64,000 bases of DNA from Ruegeria sp. ANG-R (GCF_000813985.1 NZ_JWLJ01000001.1:186001-250000); one strand, 5' to 3'. Shown: positions 9,245 to 17,175, counted from the stretch's first letter. Notes: generated by a model not told the origin, from the sequence alone. Program-made: numbers and translations.

Positions 9245-9499
9245 ATGAGCAAGAAAGTTCCGTCGCCCTGCATCGATGTCTGCAAGTTCCGCCGTGAGGG
9301 GCACTGTATCGGCTGTTCGATGACCAAGAGCCAGAAAAAGCTGTTCAAATCCATCAAACGTGCGGATCACCAGGAAGCGTTCATCACCATGCTGATGGGG
9401 CAGCAATCAACGATGGGCCGGTACACGCATTGGGCACCGGCCTATCTCAAGAAGCTCAAGAAAAAGAAAGCCAAGGTGAAACTCACCCTGCCGGGTTAA
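9245..9499 (+). CDS. DUF1289 family small cysteine-rich protein
   Basis: 84-aa protein with the DUF1289 pattern: SPCIDVCKF, then HCIGC, giving a CxxxC...CxxC set near residues 9-24 that could bind a metal. The C-terminus is strongly basic (KKLKKKKAKVK). Function unknown. It converges on the dps-like gene with only one base between the two stops, so the transcripts must overlap. Confidence 0.85.
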   Translation: MSKKVPSPCIDVCKFRREGHCIGCSMTKSQKKLFKSIKRADHQEAFITMLMGQQSTMGRYTHWAPAYLKKLKKKKAKVKLTLPG

Positions 9500-9500
9500 C

Positions 9501-9971
9501 TCAGCGCAGGTGAGAGCGCAGGAACCAGGCGAATTTCTCGTGCGTCTGGCCGCGGCTGATGCACAGGTCTTCGGTCAGGGTGTCGCCATGCCCTGCGGCC
9601 AGTTCGCCTGCGCCCGCCAGCGTCGAGGCCAGCGTTTCCTGCGCATCCAGCATCATCTTGATCATTTCCTTGTCTGACGCGGTGCCGTCAAACTCGCTGA
9701 CTTTCGAGCGTTTCAGCATACCGGCCAAGGTGCCTTCGGCATGGGCGTCCAGGGCTCTGACACGCTCGGCCAGATCATCTTGTGCGACAAAATGGTCTTC
9801 GTAAATCTTCTGAAACAACTCGTGCAGCGGGCCAAAGGCCATTCCGGTCACATTCCAATGAAAGTTCTGCGCCAGCATCGTTGTTACGGCGGTTTCGGCC
9901 ACGGATTGGTTCAGAGCGTCCGCGATTGCAGCACGGGAATCAGGCGTCAGATCAATAGCTGTTTGGGTCAT
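9501..9971 (-). CDS. dps: Dps-family ferritin-like DNA-protection protein
   Basis: 156-aa Dps/starvation-induced protein, expected to form a dodecamer that oxidises and stores iron and shields DNA. The ferroxidase set is visible: NFHWNVTG (His38), LHELF (His50), and the D65-D66...E69 acidic cluster. Length and single ferritin-like domain fit the family. A perfect Irr-type palindrome lies about 88 bases upstream (10060-10076), so iron control is likely. The 3' end meets the DUF1289 gene. Confidence 0.9.
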   Translation of the reverse strand: MTQTAIDLTPDSRAAIADALNQSVAETAVTTMLAQNFHWNVTGMAFGPLHELFQKIYEDHFVAQDDLAERVRALDAHAEGTLAGMLKRSKVSEFDGTASDKEMIKMMLDAQETLASTLAGAGELAAGHGDTLTEDLCISRGQTHEKFAWFLRSHLR

Positions 9972-10057
9972 AGGTTCACCTTGGTTTATGAGTTCTCACC
10001 TGCGTCAAAACAGGGACATGATCCATATTTAGCGGATCAAACGCTCTTGCCAAGAGA

Positions 10058-10077
10058 TTTTTAGAATAATTCTAAAA
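10058..10077 (-). promoter_or_regulatory. Irr (iron response regulator) box upstream of dps
   Basis: TTTAGAA (10060-10066), TAA, TTCTAAA (10070-10076) form a perfect palindrome equal to the alphaproteobacterial ICE/Irr consensus TTTAGAA-N3-TTCTAAA. It lies 89 bases before the dps start and runs over the stop codon of the upstream gene. Irr normally represses iron-storage genes under iron limitation. Confidence 0.85.
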
Positions 10078-10500
10078 CTTATGAAATTCCTCAGAAATTG
10101 AACGGATTAGAAAGGCCAGATTCTGTTGGGTCCAACGCGGAACCCGTGACTGAATGAGAAATCTAAAGCTGTCATCATCCGTGCGCTCAATGGCCTCAAA
10201 AAGTCTGCACAACCATGCTTCGTCAAATGACAACTCATCCGTGCCGGGACGAAAGAAGACAGGACGTTTGGTGACCGCTTGACGAAAACCGCGCATCAGG
10301 GTCTCGGCATGGCGCATCCGCGCATCTGCCGGGTCAGCCAAGAGTAGTGCGCAGGCCTGATCCAGATCGACCCGTGCAGCAGATCGACACTGCAGCGCCA
10401 CTAGCCGCAGATGGTTGATGATCCACATCGACCGTTCGGAAAACTGCGGAAGGATGGGCGCCAAAGGGCGCTCGGAGTGAAGTTGTCTGACTGCCTGCAT
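10072..10500 (-). CDS. Conserved hypothetical protein upstream of dps
   Basis: 142-aa protein, start taken at MQAVRQLHSERPLAPI; upstream in-frame codons look noncoding and an ATG further out (to 10632) gives an unconvincing cysteine-rich leader. The sequence is helical, with PADARMRHAETLMRGFR and a charged C-terminus. No family recognised. Its stop codon lies inside the Irr box, so the box and gene end share bases. No good ribosome-binding site is seen. Confidence 0.6.
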   Translation of the reverse strand: MQAVRQLHSERPLAPILPQFSERSMWIINHLRLVALQCRSAARVDLDQACALLLADPADARMRHAETLMRGFRQAVTKRPVFFRPGTDELSFDEAWLCRLFEAIERTDDDSFRFLIQSRVPRWTQQNLAFLIRSISEEFHKF

Positions 10501-10747
10501 AGGGGTGTACCGACTCAAAGCTATTGGGAAGCAACATAGGCACCCCCAATAAAGTCGACAATAGTAGTAAGGTACTCGTAGGGCAAGGCGAGAAAGTGCT
10601 GCTGCGACGGTGTGGCGCGAGGCGTTTTTCAACTTGGTTTGAAAGTCTTACGCTTGACCGCGAACCTGAGGTCGCGCGTTCAGGCCTCGACTTACCCGAA
10701 GTTGAACGCGTCGCTTGAAAACTCGCAAATCCAGGTGTTGCGCAGTG
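10501..10747. other. Gap without a recognisable gene
   Basis: Only short, broken frames are seen between the hypothetical gene and the transposase remnant. It could be decayed insertion-sequence DNA, but no terminal repeat is visible. Confidence 0.4.
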
Positions 10748-11050
10748 TCAGGCTATCATTATCTCCGAGACCAAAGATGGTGCGACGCTGTCGTCTTCCG
10801 CCGCAGCGATACGGCCTCTTTCAAGTATGAGCTTGCGTCGACGGTATAGCGGATTGCGCATCACGCCATTGCGGACGGTAAGGGCAGAGGTGCTTTCGTC
10901 TTCATACAGCGTTTCCTCCAAGATCCGCAGGTTGTCAGCCGCAAACCAACGACGGCGGCGACCACTGACAAAAATGATTGCAACTTCGGGCATCACCATG
11001 TGCTTCACGCTACCCTCATGTCTCTTTGATCCGCCGAGCGGCCGGTCCAA
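10748..11050 (-). pseudogene. IS3-type transposase OrfA remnant
   Basis: The frame contains GRRRRWFAADNLRILEETL, then VRNGVMRNPLYRRRKLILE, which follow the helix-turn-helix layout of IS3-family OrfA (family pattern RRRRW...LRIVEETL...GVAPNLLYRWRR). The conserved WRR and the leucine-zipper extension are lost, and the frame ends early. No OrfB is found. It marks the left side of the accessory region; 11051-11271 holds nothing else I can name. Confidence 0.6.
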
Positions 11051-11307
11051 ATCAGGGCCAGTTCAGAAAGAGTGGCGCAGCTGGCAATTAGCGGGTTGCG
11101 AGCCAGAAACTTTTCCCATATACGCCTGCCCATCCAGTGAGATGTTGTCTAAGGAACATTGGTGAATGTGTTCCAAAGCGCGTCTTAACTTTTGAAGCTT
11201 AGCTGTGCTAATTGCTTGATCCACAAGTAGAAAGTGGATTTGTTTTTAGCCGGAAGCGAAGTAACAGAAGTGCCCCTATAGCTCAGCTGGTAGAGCAACT
11301 GATTTGT

Positions 11308-11561
11308 AGCTCCGCCTTAGGCTCAAACTCTAAGGTAATGTTGCAGCCCTCAATGGAAACGTTGAGGTGAACTGGTGTCAAATTCGGGGAAACCTGAGCA
11401 GGTTATGCTGCTGGCAATCCCGAGCGAAGCTTTCCGAGGCAACTCGGATTGAACGTGTAGAGACTTGACGGCACCCACCTAAAGCCCTCTGGGGTCACGG
11501 TGAAGAGAAAGTCCAGACCACAAAGCGCGTTGAGCGTGGCGGCGAAAGTCGTAGTGGTATG
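11308..11561 (+). ncRNA. Group I intron (IC3-like) in the anticodon loop of tRNA-Thr
   Basis: The four conserved core elements are present in order: P (CAAATTCGGGGAAACCTG, 11379-11396), Q (GGCAATCCCGAGCGAAGC, 11413-11430), R (GTAGAGACTTGACGGC, near 11457-11472) and S (AAGAGAAAGTCC, 11503-11514). Helices can be drawn: P2 CCTTAG/CTAAGG (11315-11320/11330-11335), a GAAA-capped hairpin at 11348-11367, P3 GGTGTC/GGCACC (11374-11379/11470-11475), P4 TTCGGG/CCCGAG (11383-11388/11419-11424), and P7 GACTT/AAGTC (11462-11466/11509-11513). The last intron base is G (11561) and the 5' exon ends in U, as the class requires. There is no internal ORF. The guide sequence forming P1 is not clear by eye. Confidence 0.85.
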
Positions 11562-11601
11562 AATCAGTAGGTCCGCGGTTCGAGTCCGTGTGGGGGCACC
11601 A
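11562..11601 (+). repeat. attL: 40-bp direct repeat (tRNA-Thr 3' exon)
   Basis: The segment from AATCAGTAGG through GGGGGCACCA is identical to 13757-13796. Location at a tRNA 3' end, with an integrase gene starting 60 bases later, is the classic left attachment site of an integrated element. Confidence 0.88.
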
Positions 11602-11660
11602 GACTCATTGTTTTCAAAGGGTTTTTCCGGTTTTTGTAACTGGAAGTGGGGCCTTTTGTT

Positions 11661-12053
11661 ATGGATGTACGGTTACCCAAAGGCCTCTTTAAGCGAGGCA
11701 AAGGTTACGCCGTGAGGGTCGCGGTGCTGACCAACTACCAACCGATTCTAGGTAAGAAAGAGATAGTCAGGGGTTTGGGCACTCAGGATTTGGCCGAAGC
11801 CTTGGTGCTTCAAAAAGAAGTCATTGCCGAAATCTTGTCGTCTATGAGCGAGGGGAAAACCGCCCCAACTGTTCGCGCAACGAACAAGAACCGATCTGCG
11901 AGAGAAGGTACAACCATTAGCGAAACGGCACATCGATGGTTGGCCGAGTCCGATGGTGTTAAGAACGCAACCAAAGCTAGATACAGGCAGCACCTTGAGG
12001 CGCTTGAGGCAAACACTGGGAATGTTGAGGTCACGCAGATTATCAGAACATAG
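11661..12053 (+). pseudogene. Truncated tyrosine recombinase (island integrase), N-terminal part
   Basis: 130 residues from MDVRLPKGLFKRGKGYAVRV, typical of the N-terminal arm-binding part of phage-like integrases found next to tRNA genes, followed by a SAM-like core-binding start (ETAHRWLAESDGV...YRQHLEAL). It stops at 12051-12053, far before the catalytic domain with the Arg-His-Arg-Tyr residues. No continuation in another frame is recognised. An in-frame GTG at 11646 is an alternative start. Confidence 0.75.
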
Positions 12054-12100
12054 TCGGGCTCTGTTATCCCTGCTCGAAGTCGGAGGCAGAGAAGCGGCGA

Positions 12101-12235
12101 TTGAACCAAGCGTTTGAGGACGGTTGGGAGAGCGGGGAACTTGAGTTTTTGGCGAGTATTTCGAAAGGTGACTTGGAGAAAGAAAGACATCTTCGCAAGA
12201 TCTATACGAGCGAGGGTTGGATCGAATTTATCTAA
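12101..12235 (+). CDS. Short unassigned reading frame (possible gene tail)
   Basis: The frame is open from 12029 to 12235 with no ATG; TTG at 12101 would give 44 aa ending KIYTSEGWIEFI. Its charged, codon-regular sequence (EDGWESGELEFLASISKGDLEKE) looks like real protein, perhaps the tail of a gene cut by the deletion that truncated the integrase. No family recognised. Confidence 0.3.
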   Translation: MNQAFEDGWESGELEFLASISKGDLEKERHLRKIYTSEGWIEFI

Positions 12236-12383
12236 TTTCTATTGGGTTGGTCGAGACTTAGTTTCTGATACTGCGGACCACTGACCGATGGTTTCAAAAC
12301 CACCGCTTCACTTGTTACTTGTTCAACGCAGCGGAGCGGTGCATGGTTGGACCATTTTTAGAAGCTCTTGGAAGGAAAAATTG

Positions 12384-13478
12384 ATGAAGACTATGTCTCT
12401 TTTCTACGCTGCGCTCTTTGTTGCTAATGCTATGCCCACAATTTCCAATGCGCAGCAAAGTTTTTGCGAAGTTGCCGCAAAGAACATACCTTTTACGACT
12501 AGCACGTCTGCTTCTGTTGAAGTTGTCACGCGGCAGATTTGGGATTCTAGTCGCAATCAGAATTTCCAATCCGAGCAGGAATTCTCTGAATGGTCAAATA
12601 ACAGCGACTCTGGCGCTTCTTTCAAACTTTTTAGTTTCTCTCATGGTAGTTCGAGTTCGCGCCAAACTGGCAGCTTCGCGGAACGTTATTCTGATTATTC
12701 GAGAGATTATGCAGAGACACTTAGTTCATACAGGGCCAATTCCGTCGGGGAACGCTATCCGAGTAGGGAGTTCATAGGCGAAGTTTTATCGCGTTGTGCG
12801 CCGGGGCTGCCAATATTTGCGGTTATTACCCCAGGAAGTGACTTGACTTCATTCTCTGCGAGGCTCGTATTTAATACCCCAGGCATATCAAGCCAGAGAA
12901 TTAGGATTGTGAACGCAGAGTGTCGTGAAGGAAACGGTAGGTTCGCTGATACATTTGAAACTGATGCTGACTCCGCTGCATTGGAGTGTCGCCGATTGAA
13001 CAATGCACTAGCGACAATTGGATTTAATAGCCGAGCAGCAGAGGCGTCAGCAGAACTGCCAACACCAGACACCGTTTTGAAGAGGCTTGAGACTCTTATT
13101 GGTCACCAAGCTGCGCGTATAGCAACTCAGGCAGAAGTAATAACAGGCTTGCAAGATCGGATCGGAGCTTTAGAGGCAGCTAACCTAACGCAGAATCAAA
13201 GAATTGACTCGACTGAGAATTCGCTCCGTCTCGTGGGAGCAACATGCGATATGACATCACTTGGCAGCAGCCCAGAGTGGAAAAAAGACAAGTCGATTAA
13301 TGGGAGAGAGGTGCACGTAAGACTTATGGCGGTTGTTAAGAACGGTGCCTTAGACGATTATGCCACTGGAGCGGGGGGCGACAATTTAGTTTTCTTCTGC
13401 GTCGCAGAAAGCTCTGGTGCTAAGGTGGGCGCGGTCGGAGTTTGTCCGAGCAACGCCAACTGTCCATGGTGGCCATGA
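12384..13478 (+). CDS. Exported protein of unknown function with coiled coil (island cargo)
   Basis: 364 aa with signal peptide MKTMSLFYAALFVANAMPTISNA. A Ser/Asn-rich segment (residues about 60-115) is followed by a beta-type domain (PIFAVITPGSDLTSFSARLVF). Next come a predicted coiled coil (TVLKRLETLIGHQAARIATQ to ENSLRL) and a C-terminal domain with three cysteines ending NCPWWP. GGAAGG at 12371-12376 precedes the ATG at 12384. It lies alone between the att repeats. I recognise no family; a secreted or envelope role follows only from the signal peptide. Confidence 0.75.
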   Translation: MKTMSLFYAALFVANAMPTISNAQQSFCEVAAKNIPFTTSTSASVEVVTRQIWDSSRNQNFQSEQEFSEWSNNSDSGASFKLFSFSHGSSSSRQTGSFAERYSDYSRDYAETLSSYRANSVGERYPSREFIGEVLSRCAPGLPIFAVITPGSDLTSFSARLVFNTPGISSQRIRIVNAECREGNGRFADTFETDADSAALECRRLNNALATIGFNSRAAEASAELPTPDTVLKRLETLIGHQAARIATQAEVITGLQDRIGALEAANLTQNQRIDSTENSLRLVGATCDMTSLGSSPEWKKDKSINGREVHVRLMAVVKNGALDDYATGAGGDNLVFFCVAESSGAKVGAVGVCPSNANCPWWP

Positions 13479-13756
13479 GCACAGACCCGGAAGATTCTGT
13501 CGTAGGGCTCCCCTATCATTCTGGAAGGTTAGTCGGAACACGCAAAGTGCAGTTGGTTTACTGATTGTTTGTGAGACTATTCCAATGGTTTAGTTTGGCA
13601 CTCCCCAACTGAGTCAATCTGACTCACCCTTACATGTACGGGTTGACCACCCGGATTCTGTTACAGTAACAGTCGTACTCGAACCATGTTGGTTCTCGGA
13701 GAAATCCTGAGGATTACCAAAGGGTTCTGGTGGTCAATCTACTGTTCCACGATTGT

Positions 13757-13796
13757 AATCAGTAGGTCCGCGGTTCGAGTCCGTGTGGGGGCACCA
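13757..13796 (+). repeat. attR: second copy of the tRNA-Thr 3' end
   Basis: Identical over 40 bases to 11562-11601. The four bases before it, TTGT (13753-13756), also match the intronless anticodon loop of the tRNA, whereas attL has intron sequence there. It marks the right edge of the island. Confidence 0.88.
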
Positions 13797-14251
13797 TTTC
13801 AATTAAGAATACTCTTGCAATTCAATAATTTAAGCGCGTTTTTATATTTGCAGACCACCTTTCGGTGGCTGTTGGATGATATTAGTGCTTTTAATTGTAC
13901 GATTTATCCAATTGCGGCTGACGAACAGGTTGCAAAGTGCTGTAAACCTTCCCCAAAGGCCCGATGCCAATCAATATCCTGAAAAATTGGTCAGGAAGGT
14001 TGAGCAAACTCTACATCAGAACGAGGGGCGTTTCGGGAGGCAGGTCATGGTTCAGGCGGCGTTGGATTTGAAGGTAGTGATAGTCACATAGTGGCCATCC
14101 CTTCAGGCAGCACGTCAGTTAGAAAACCTGATTGCTGGTATTCATAGACGAGACCGGCGCCTTTGGCTTTAAGCTGGAAAAGGATTCATCCCCAACTCCA
14201 CGCTATAAATGGTGGCTAAAACTCGCCAGGAAAGAGCGTCAGTATCAGCTT
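13797..14251. other. Noncoding stretch right of attR
   Basis: AT-rich at first, with a CCACC-TTTC-GGTGG hairpin near 13855-13868. Open frames here (for example 13876-14091) lack family resemblance or good starts. Probably decayed DNA. Confidence 0.4.
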
Positions 14252-15808
14252 CTAGTCAGCGTCAATTGTTTTTGCTCTCAGTTCTTCCCAGTCAAGTGAA
14301 GACTTAACCAATTTGCGCCCGTTCATAGACATCAGTAACTGGTCATATGGATAAAAAACCCTGCCTTCTCCAACGTGAAAGCTGGTATACTCATCCCACT
14401 TTCGTACATATTCGAGTAATATCTCGCGCTGTTGCTCGCTTACAAATGAGTGGGTGGCTAGATACGCTAATCCCACCACATGATAAGCATGGTAAAGGTT
14501 TTTGCCTCCGGGTTTCGCGAAATTTGTGCCATAGCCACAAAACACACCGTCGGTCTCAGCGTTTATCACAATTTCGTGGCGATTACCGGCCTTTTGGCTC
14601 CTTAGAACGATGGTTTCCTTGTTGTTGTTCGGTGTCGCTCTTTTGCGGTCAAATACAGCTCGATAGTATTGAGCTTCAAAAGGCTTTTCACTGGAGATTT
14701 TGGTGTTGTACAACCTGTTGCAGGTGACAGTTATTACTGGGTTGCCCTTCTTAAACTCTCTGATTTGAGTGTCATAGGAAGCAGCTTTAACTTCACCATT
14801 AACGGAAGGTAGTTCCAGTTCCTCAATATCCATGAAGTAGTCAGGAAAATTGTCATCCAAGCTTTCGAAATCTGCTCTTAGCGCCTCGCTTCCACTGTCC
14901 AGCTTAAGCCGTAACGGGGTTGCGTTTGAGTATAAGCTGATATTGTGTTCGGGATCATCGAAACTTGGCAGCAACTCTACTAAGTACTTTATGTTGTTGT
15001 CAAAAATTCGTCTGTTCTCTGCAGATGGAAAAGTCGCTACATAATCCCCATAGTTGAGCAGCGCGTGTATCCAGCCATTCAGGATTATTTCAGGCGGGGA
15101 GTGGAATAGGGGCATTTCCAGAAAAACGCTATCCTGCCAAAGTACGCCGCCCTTATGGTAGTCGAATTCTAACCCCCTGGCTGTTTGTTCCAGAAACTGT
15201 CCGTATTTCTCAGGGTCGTCTGCTTCCATGCGCATTGCCGCCGCCAGCAGGCTCGATTGACTAAGCGCGCTGTATTGAAGCTTGGGACCTCTCATACGAG
15301 CAAGCGGGTAGACTTCTGGATAATACCAAGTAATACCGCCGTTCTCTAGGGAGACGGCAGATTTCATCGCTTCATCGACGATGGCATCTAGTTTCTCAAA
15401 ATCCCCGCTTTCAGCAATGAGTTGAAATGCTCCACCTAAGGCAGATGGATGACGCGCCCACGCATCATCCCTTCCTAAGAGTCGATATCGATAGTAGGGA
15501 TAGTTATTGACTATGGCGAATGGACCAACTCGTTCGACGCTCTCTTCCTGACTTTCATCTAGGAGTATTATTGGAGGCGTCATTTTTTGAATGATGTCAG
15601 CCGATGGCTGAGAAAAGTGTATTTCAGCCTCATTCGATTGAAGTTGCGCGTATGCACAGCCAACAGACAACAGACAACATAGCTGCCGTGCATATCGAGA
15701 GAGGAAGTCTAATGAACACTCAACAACCCCAATTGTCTTGTTATTTGTTATTTGGCTTATCGTAGCTCCCAAGTATTCGAGTATGGTGTTGATATCAAGC
15801 TGGTGCAC
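14252..15808 (-). CDS. D-glucuronyl C5-epimerase-like protein
   Basis: 518 aa. The central part follows the C5-epimerase C-terminal domain: YSALSQSSLLAAAMRM (family SA-x-QGQ-x-SLL-x-R), GGVLWQDSVFLEMPLF, IILNGWIHALLNYGDY (family LNGF-x-YSL-x-GLYD) and NIKYLVELLPSFD. Such enzymes act on uronic acid residues in polysaccharides. A hydrophobic stretch RQLCCLLSVGCAYA (residues about 42-55) could be a signal anchor, so translation may start later than 15808. The C-terminal 150 residues are unassigned. Composition is AT-rich and no polysaccharide genes are nearby, suggesting an acquired orphan. Confidence 0.65.
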   Translation of the reverse strand: MHQLDINTILEYLGATISQITNNKTIGVVECSLDFLSRYARQLCCLLSVGCAYAQLQSNEAEIHFSQPSADIIQKMTPPIILLDESQEESVERVGPFAIVNNYPYYRYRLLGRDDAWARHPSALGGAFQLIAESGDFEKLDAIVDEAMKSAVSLENGGITWYYPEVYPLARMRGPKLQYSALSQSSLLAAAMRMEADDPEKYGQFLEQTARGLEFDYHKGGVLWQDSVFLEMPLFHSPPEIILNGWIHALLNYGDYVATFPSAENRRIFDNNIKYLVELLPSFDDPEHNISLYSNATPLRLKLDSGSEALRADFESLDDNFPDYFMDIEELELPSVNGEVKAASYDTQIREFKKGNPVITVTCNRLYNTKISSEKPFEAQYYRAVFDRKRATPNNNKETIVLRSQKAGNRHEIVINAETDGVFCGYGTNFAKPGGKNLYHAYHVVGLAYLATHSFVSEQQREILLEYVRKWDEYTSFHVGEGRVFYPYDQLLMSMNGRKLVKSSLDWEELRAKTIDAD

Positions 15809-16423
15809 TAGACATTCTTTAGTCGTTTGCAGGTGTTATGGTTGTTGGCAACGAAACCGACACACTGAAAACGTTACAAGCTGAGTGTTTGACCGGCTGG
15901 GTGAAATCCCAACGTCGCCCGGATAATGCTGGCCGAGGTCAACAGCTGGTTGAGCTTACCCATGAATTGTCGCGATTAATTCTCGCTTTCTGGCTCTCAT
16001 CTAGGGCCGCTTTGTAAGGGCGTCGACACTTGGCGCTAAGGAAATCCCACTTAGCCTGTTGGCTAACAATCTGCGCTTAACTTGGCAGTGGGAACAGTAG
16101 GCCCAATAGTGGTGGCAGGCCCGGCGAGAATAGGCTCAATCTGGCTGAGAGTGATCGGCGCCCAAAATTCGGATTCCGATCCGACCCCATGCTACATCTG
16201 CTTCATGGGATACGTAGGATGGGTTCTCTAGTCCATCGTTTGAATGTCGTGGGGTTCTGGGGTGGCAGGGTGCACGTTGGCAGCGCCATCTAACGCCAAG
16301 CTAAACGCTTCATGAAGTTTCCCTTAGGTAAGTTGTAACCGGCACACCTCCGCCCAATCTGTAGGCCACAGCAAGGATGTTCGCTTTTGAACTCCAGATG
16401 GTCGCATTCAGGAGGAGATCCCC
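15809..16423. other. 615-base gap, no gene recognised
   Basis: Both strands carry only short frames. The sequence is intermediate in composition and shows no terminal repeats. The last 15 bases contain the AGGAGGA ribosome-binding site of the next gene. Confidence 0.4.
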
Positions 16424-16873
16424 ATGACCAGATACATGACTGCCGGAGCAGCTGCCCTGGCCACGTCCCTCGCCCTCGGAACCGCTGCACTGGCCGACAC
16501 CACGCCGGACCTGCGTGGCACGTGGTTGGGGAGTTATACGACCGTGCAGCCCAGCCATTATTACAAGGGGGATCAGCCCCGCTTTAATCAGGCCGAATGG
16601 ATGCTCGACGTCCAGATGCAGGAAGACAATGTCTTCTGGGGCCCCAGCAAATGGCGCCGCGAGGGCGACTCTGAATGGAACGAATACGAAGCCACCGGGA
16701 CCATCAGCCTCGATGGATCGGGCGCGATCGGCATCGTTGAAACATCCCCGCTGGTGATTGGCGCCAATGCGTTGATCGATGCGCGGTACGAGGACGGCAA
16801 GATCTTTGCCGATTTCCGTAGCCTGCGGAACGGAACGACCTATAGCACCGTTCTGGAACGTCAGGTGAACTGA
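16424..16873 (+). CDS. Exported hypothetical protein
   Basis: 149 aa with signal peptide MTRYMTAGAAALATSLALGTAALA. The mature part starts DTTPDLRGTWLGSYTTVQPS and contains many Trp and Asp residues in a lipocalin- or avidin-like beta pattern (GTWLGSY...ATGTISLDGSGAIGIVE). A strong AGGAGGA ribosome-binding site precedes the ATG. Single gene; the function is unknown. Confidence 0.75.
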   Translation: MTRYMTAGAAALATSLALGTAALADTTPDLRGTWLGSYTTVQPSHYYKGDQPRFNQAEWMLDVQMQEDNVFWGPSKWRREGDSEWNEYEATGTISLDGSGAIGIVETSPLVIGANALIDARYEDGKIFADFRSLRNGTTYSTVLERQVN

Positions 16874-16953
16874 AGCGTTTCCGGCCTGATCGGATGTTAA
16901 AGGGGGTATTGCCGCTGATACGCGTGATTGCGGCAGGAGTAGTAGGTACCCGG

Positions 16954-17169
16954 TCAGGTCGGAGCGCTTCTCATAAATAAAAGTCTCCACAGGGAGGCGA
17001 TGGGCCGGGCGGCGATCTCGCCGCCCGCGACAGGCTCCAGCCCCCCGCGCTTGAGGATGCGGCGTTCCTCGGCACGGGTCATCTGGATCTCGCGGACCTT
17101 CAGCGCGGCGTCACGCGCGATGAGGTACCTGCCGTCCGGCCCCGGTTCCATTCCCGGAATTCCACGCAC
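16954..17169 (-). CDS. Small hypothetical protein after the antitoxin gene
   Basis: 71 aa, starting with GTG six bases after the antitoxin stop on the same strand. Sequence is basic and helical (REIQMTRAEERRILKRGG). No toxin family is recognised. It could be a decayed toxin or a chance frame. Confidence 0.35.
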   Translation of the reverse strand: MRGIPGMEPGPDGRYLIARDAALKVREIQMTRAEERRILKRGGLEPVAGGEIAARPIASLWRLLFMRSAPT

Positions 17170-17175
17170 TTTGGA

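Larger units (their letters stand above)
11272..11601 (+). tRNA. tRNA-Thr(UGU), interrupted by an intron
   Basis: The 5' exon is 11272-11307 and the 3' exon 11562-11601, together 76 nt with an encoded CCA. The acceptor stem GCCCCTA pairs with TGGGGGC (one G-U). The D arm is GCTC...GAGC. The anticodon stem ACTGA/TCAGT closes the loop TTTGTAA with anticodon TGT at 11305-11307, and the T arm is CGCGG-TTCGAGT-CCGTG. Between anticodon position 36 and base 37 sits a 254-nt intervening sequence with group I intron features. The 3' exon is duplicated at 13757-13796. If no intronless tRNA-Thr(UGU) exists elsewhere, splicing is essential. Confidence 0.9.
11602..13796 (+). mobile_element. Remnant integrative island at tRNA-Thr, 2.2 kb
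   Basis: Bounded by the 40-bp repeats, it carries a truncated integrase next to attL and one exported protein as cargo. Base composition is visibly more AT-rich than the flanks. With no full integrase it is probably immobile. The short size suggests a deleted larger element or a satellite. Confidence 0.78.

Noticed and set aside
13876..14091. 71-codon plus-strand frame right of attR
   Set aside because: No ribosome-binding site, no family resemblance and AT-rich flanking sequence.
13797..16300. Second island in tandem ending beyond the epimerase gene
   Set aside because: No third copy of the 40-bp tRNA repeat was found up to 16.4 kb, so the right-hand AT-rich part cannot be tied to the element.
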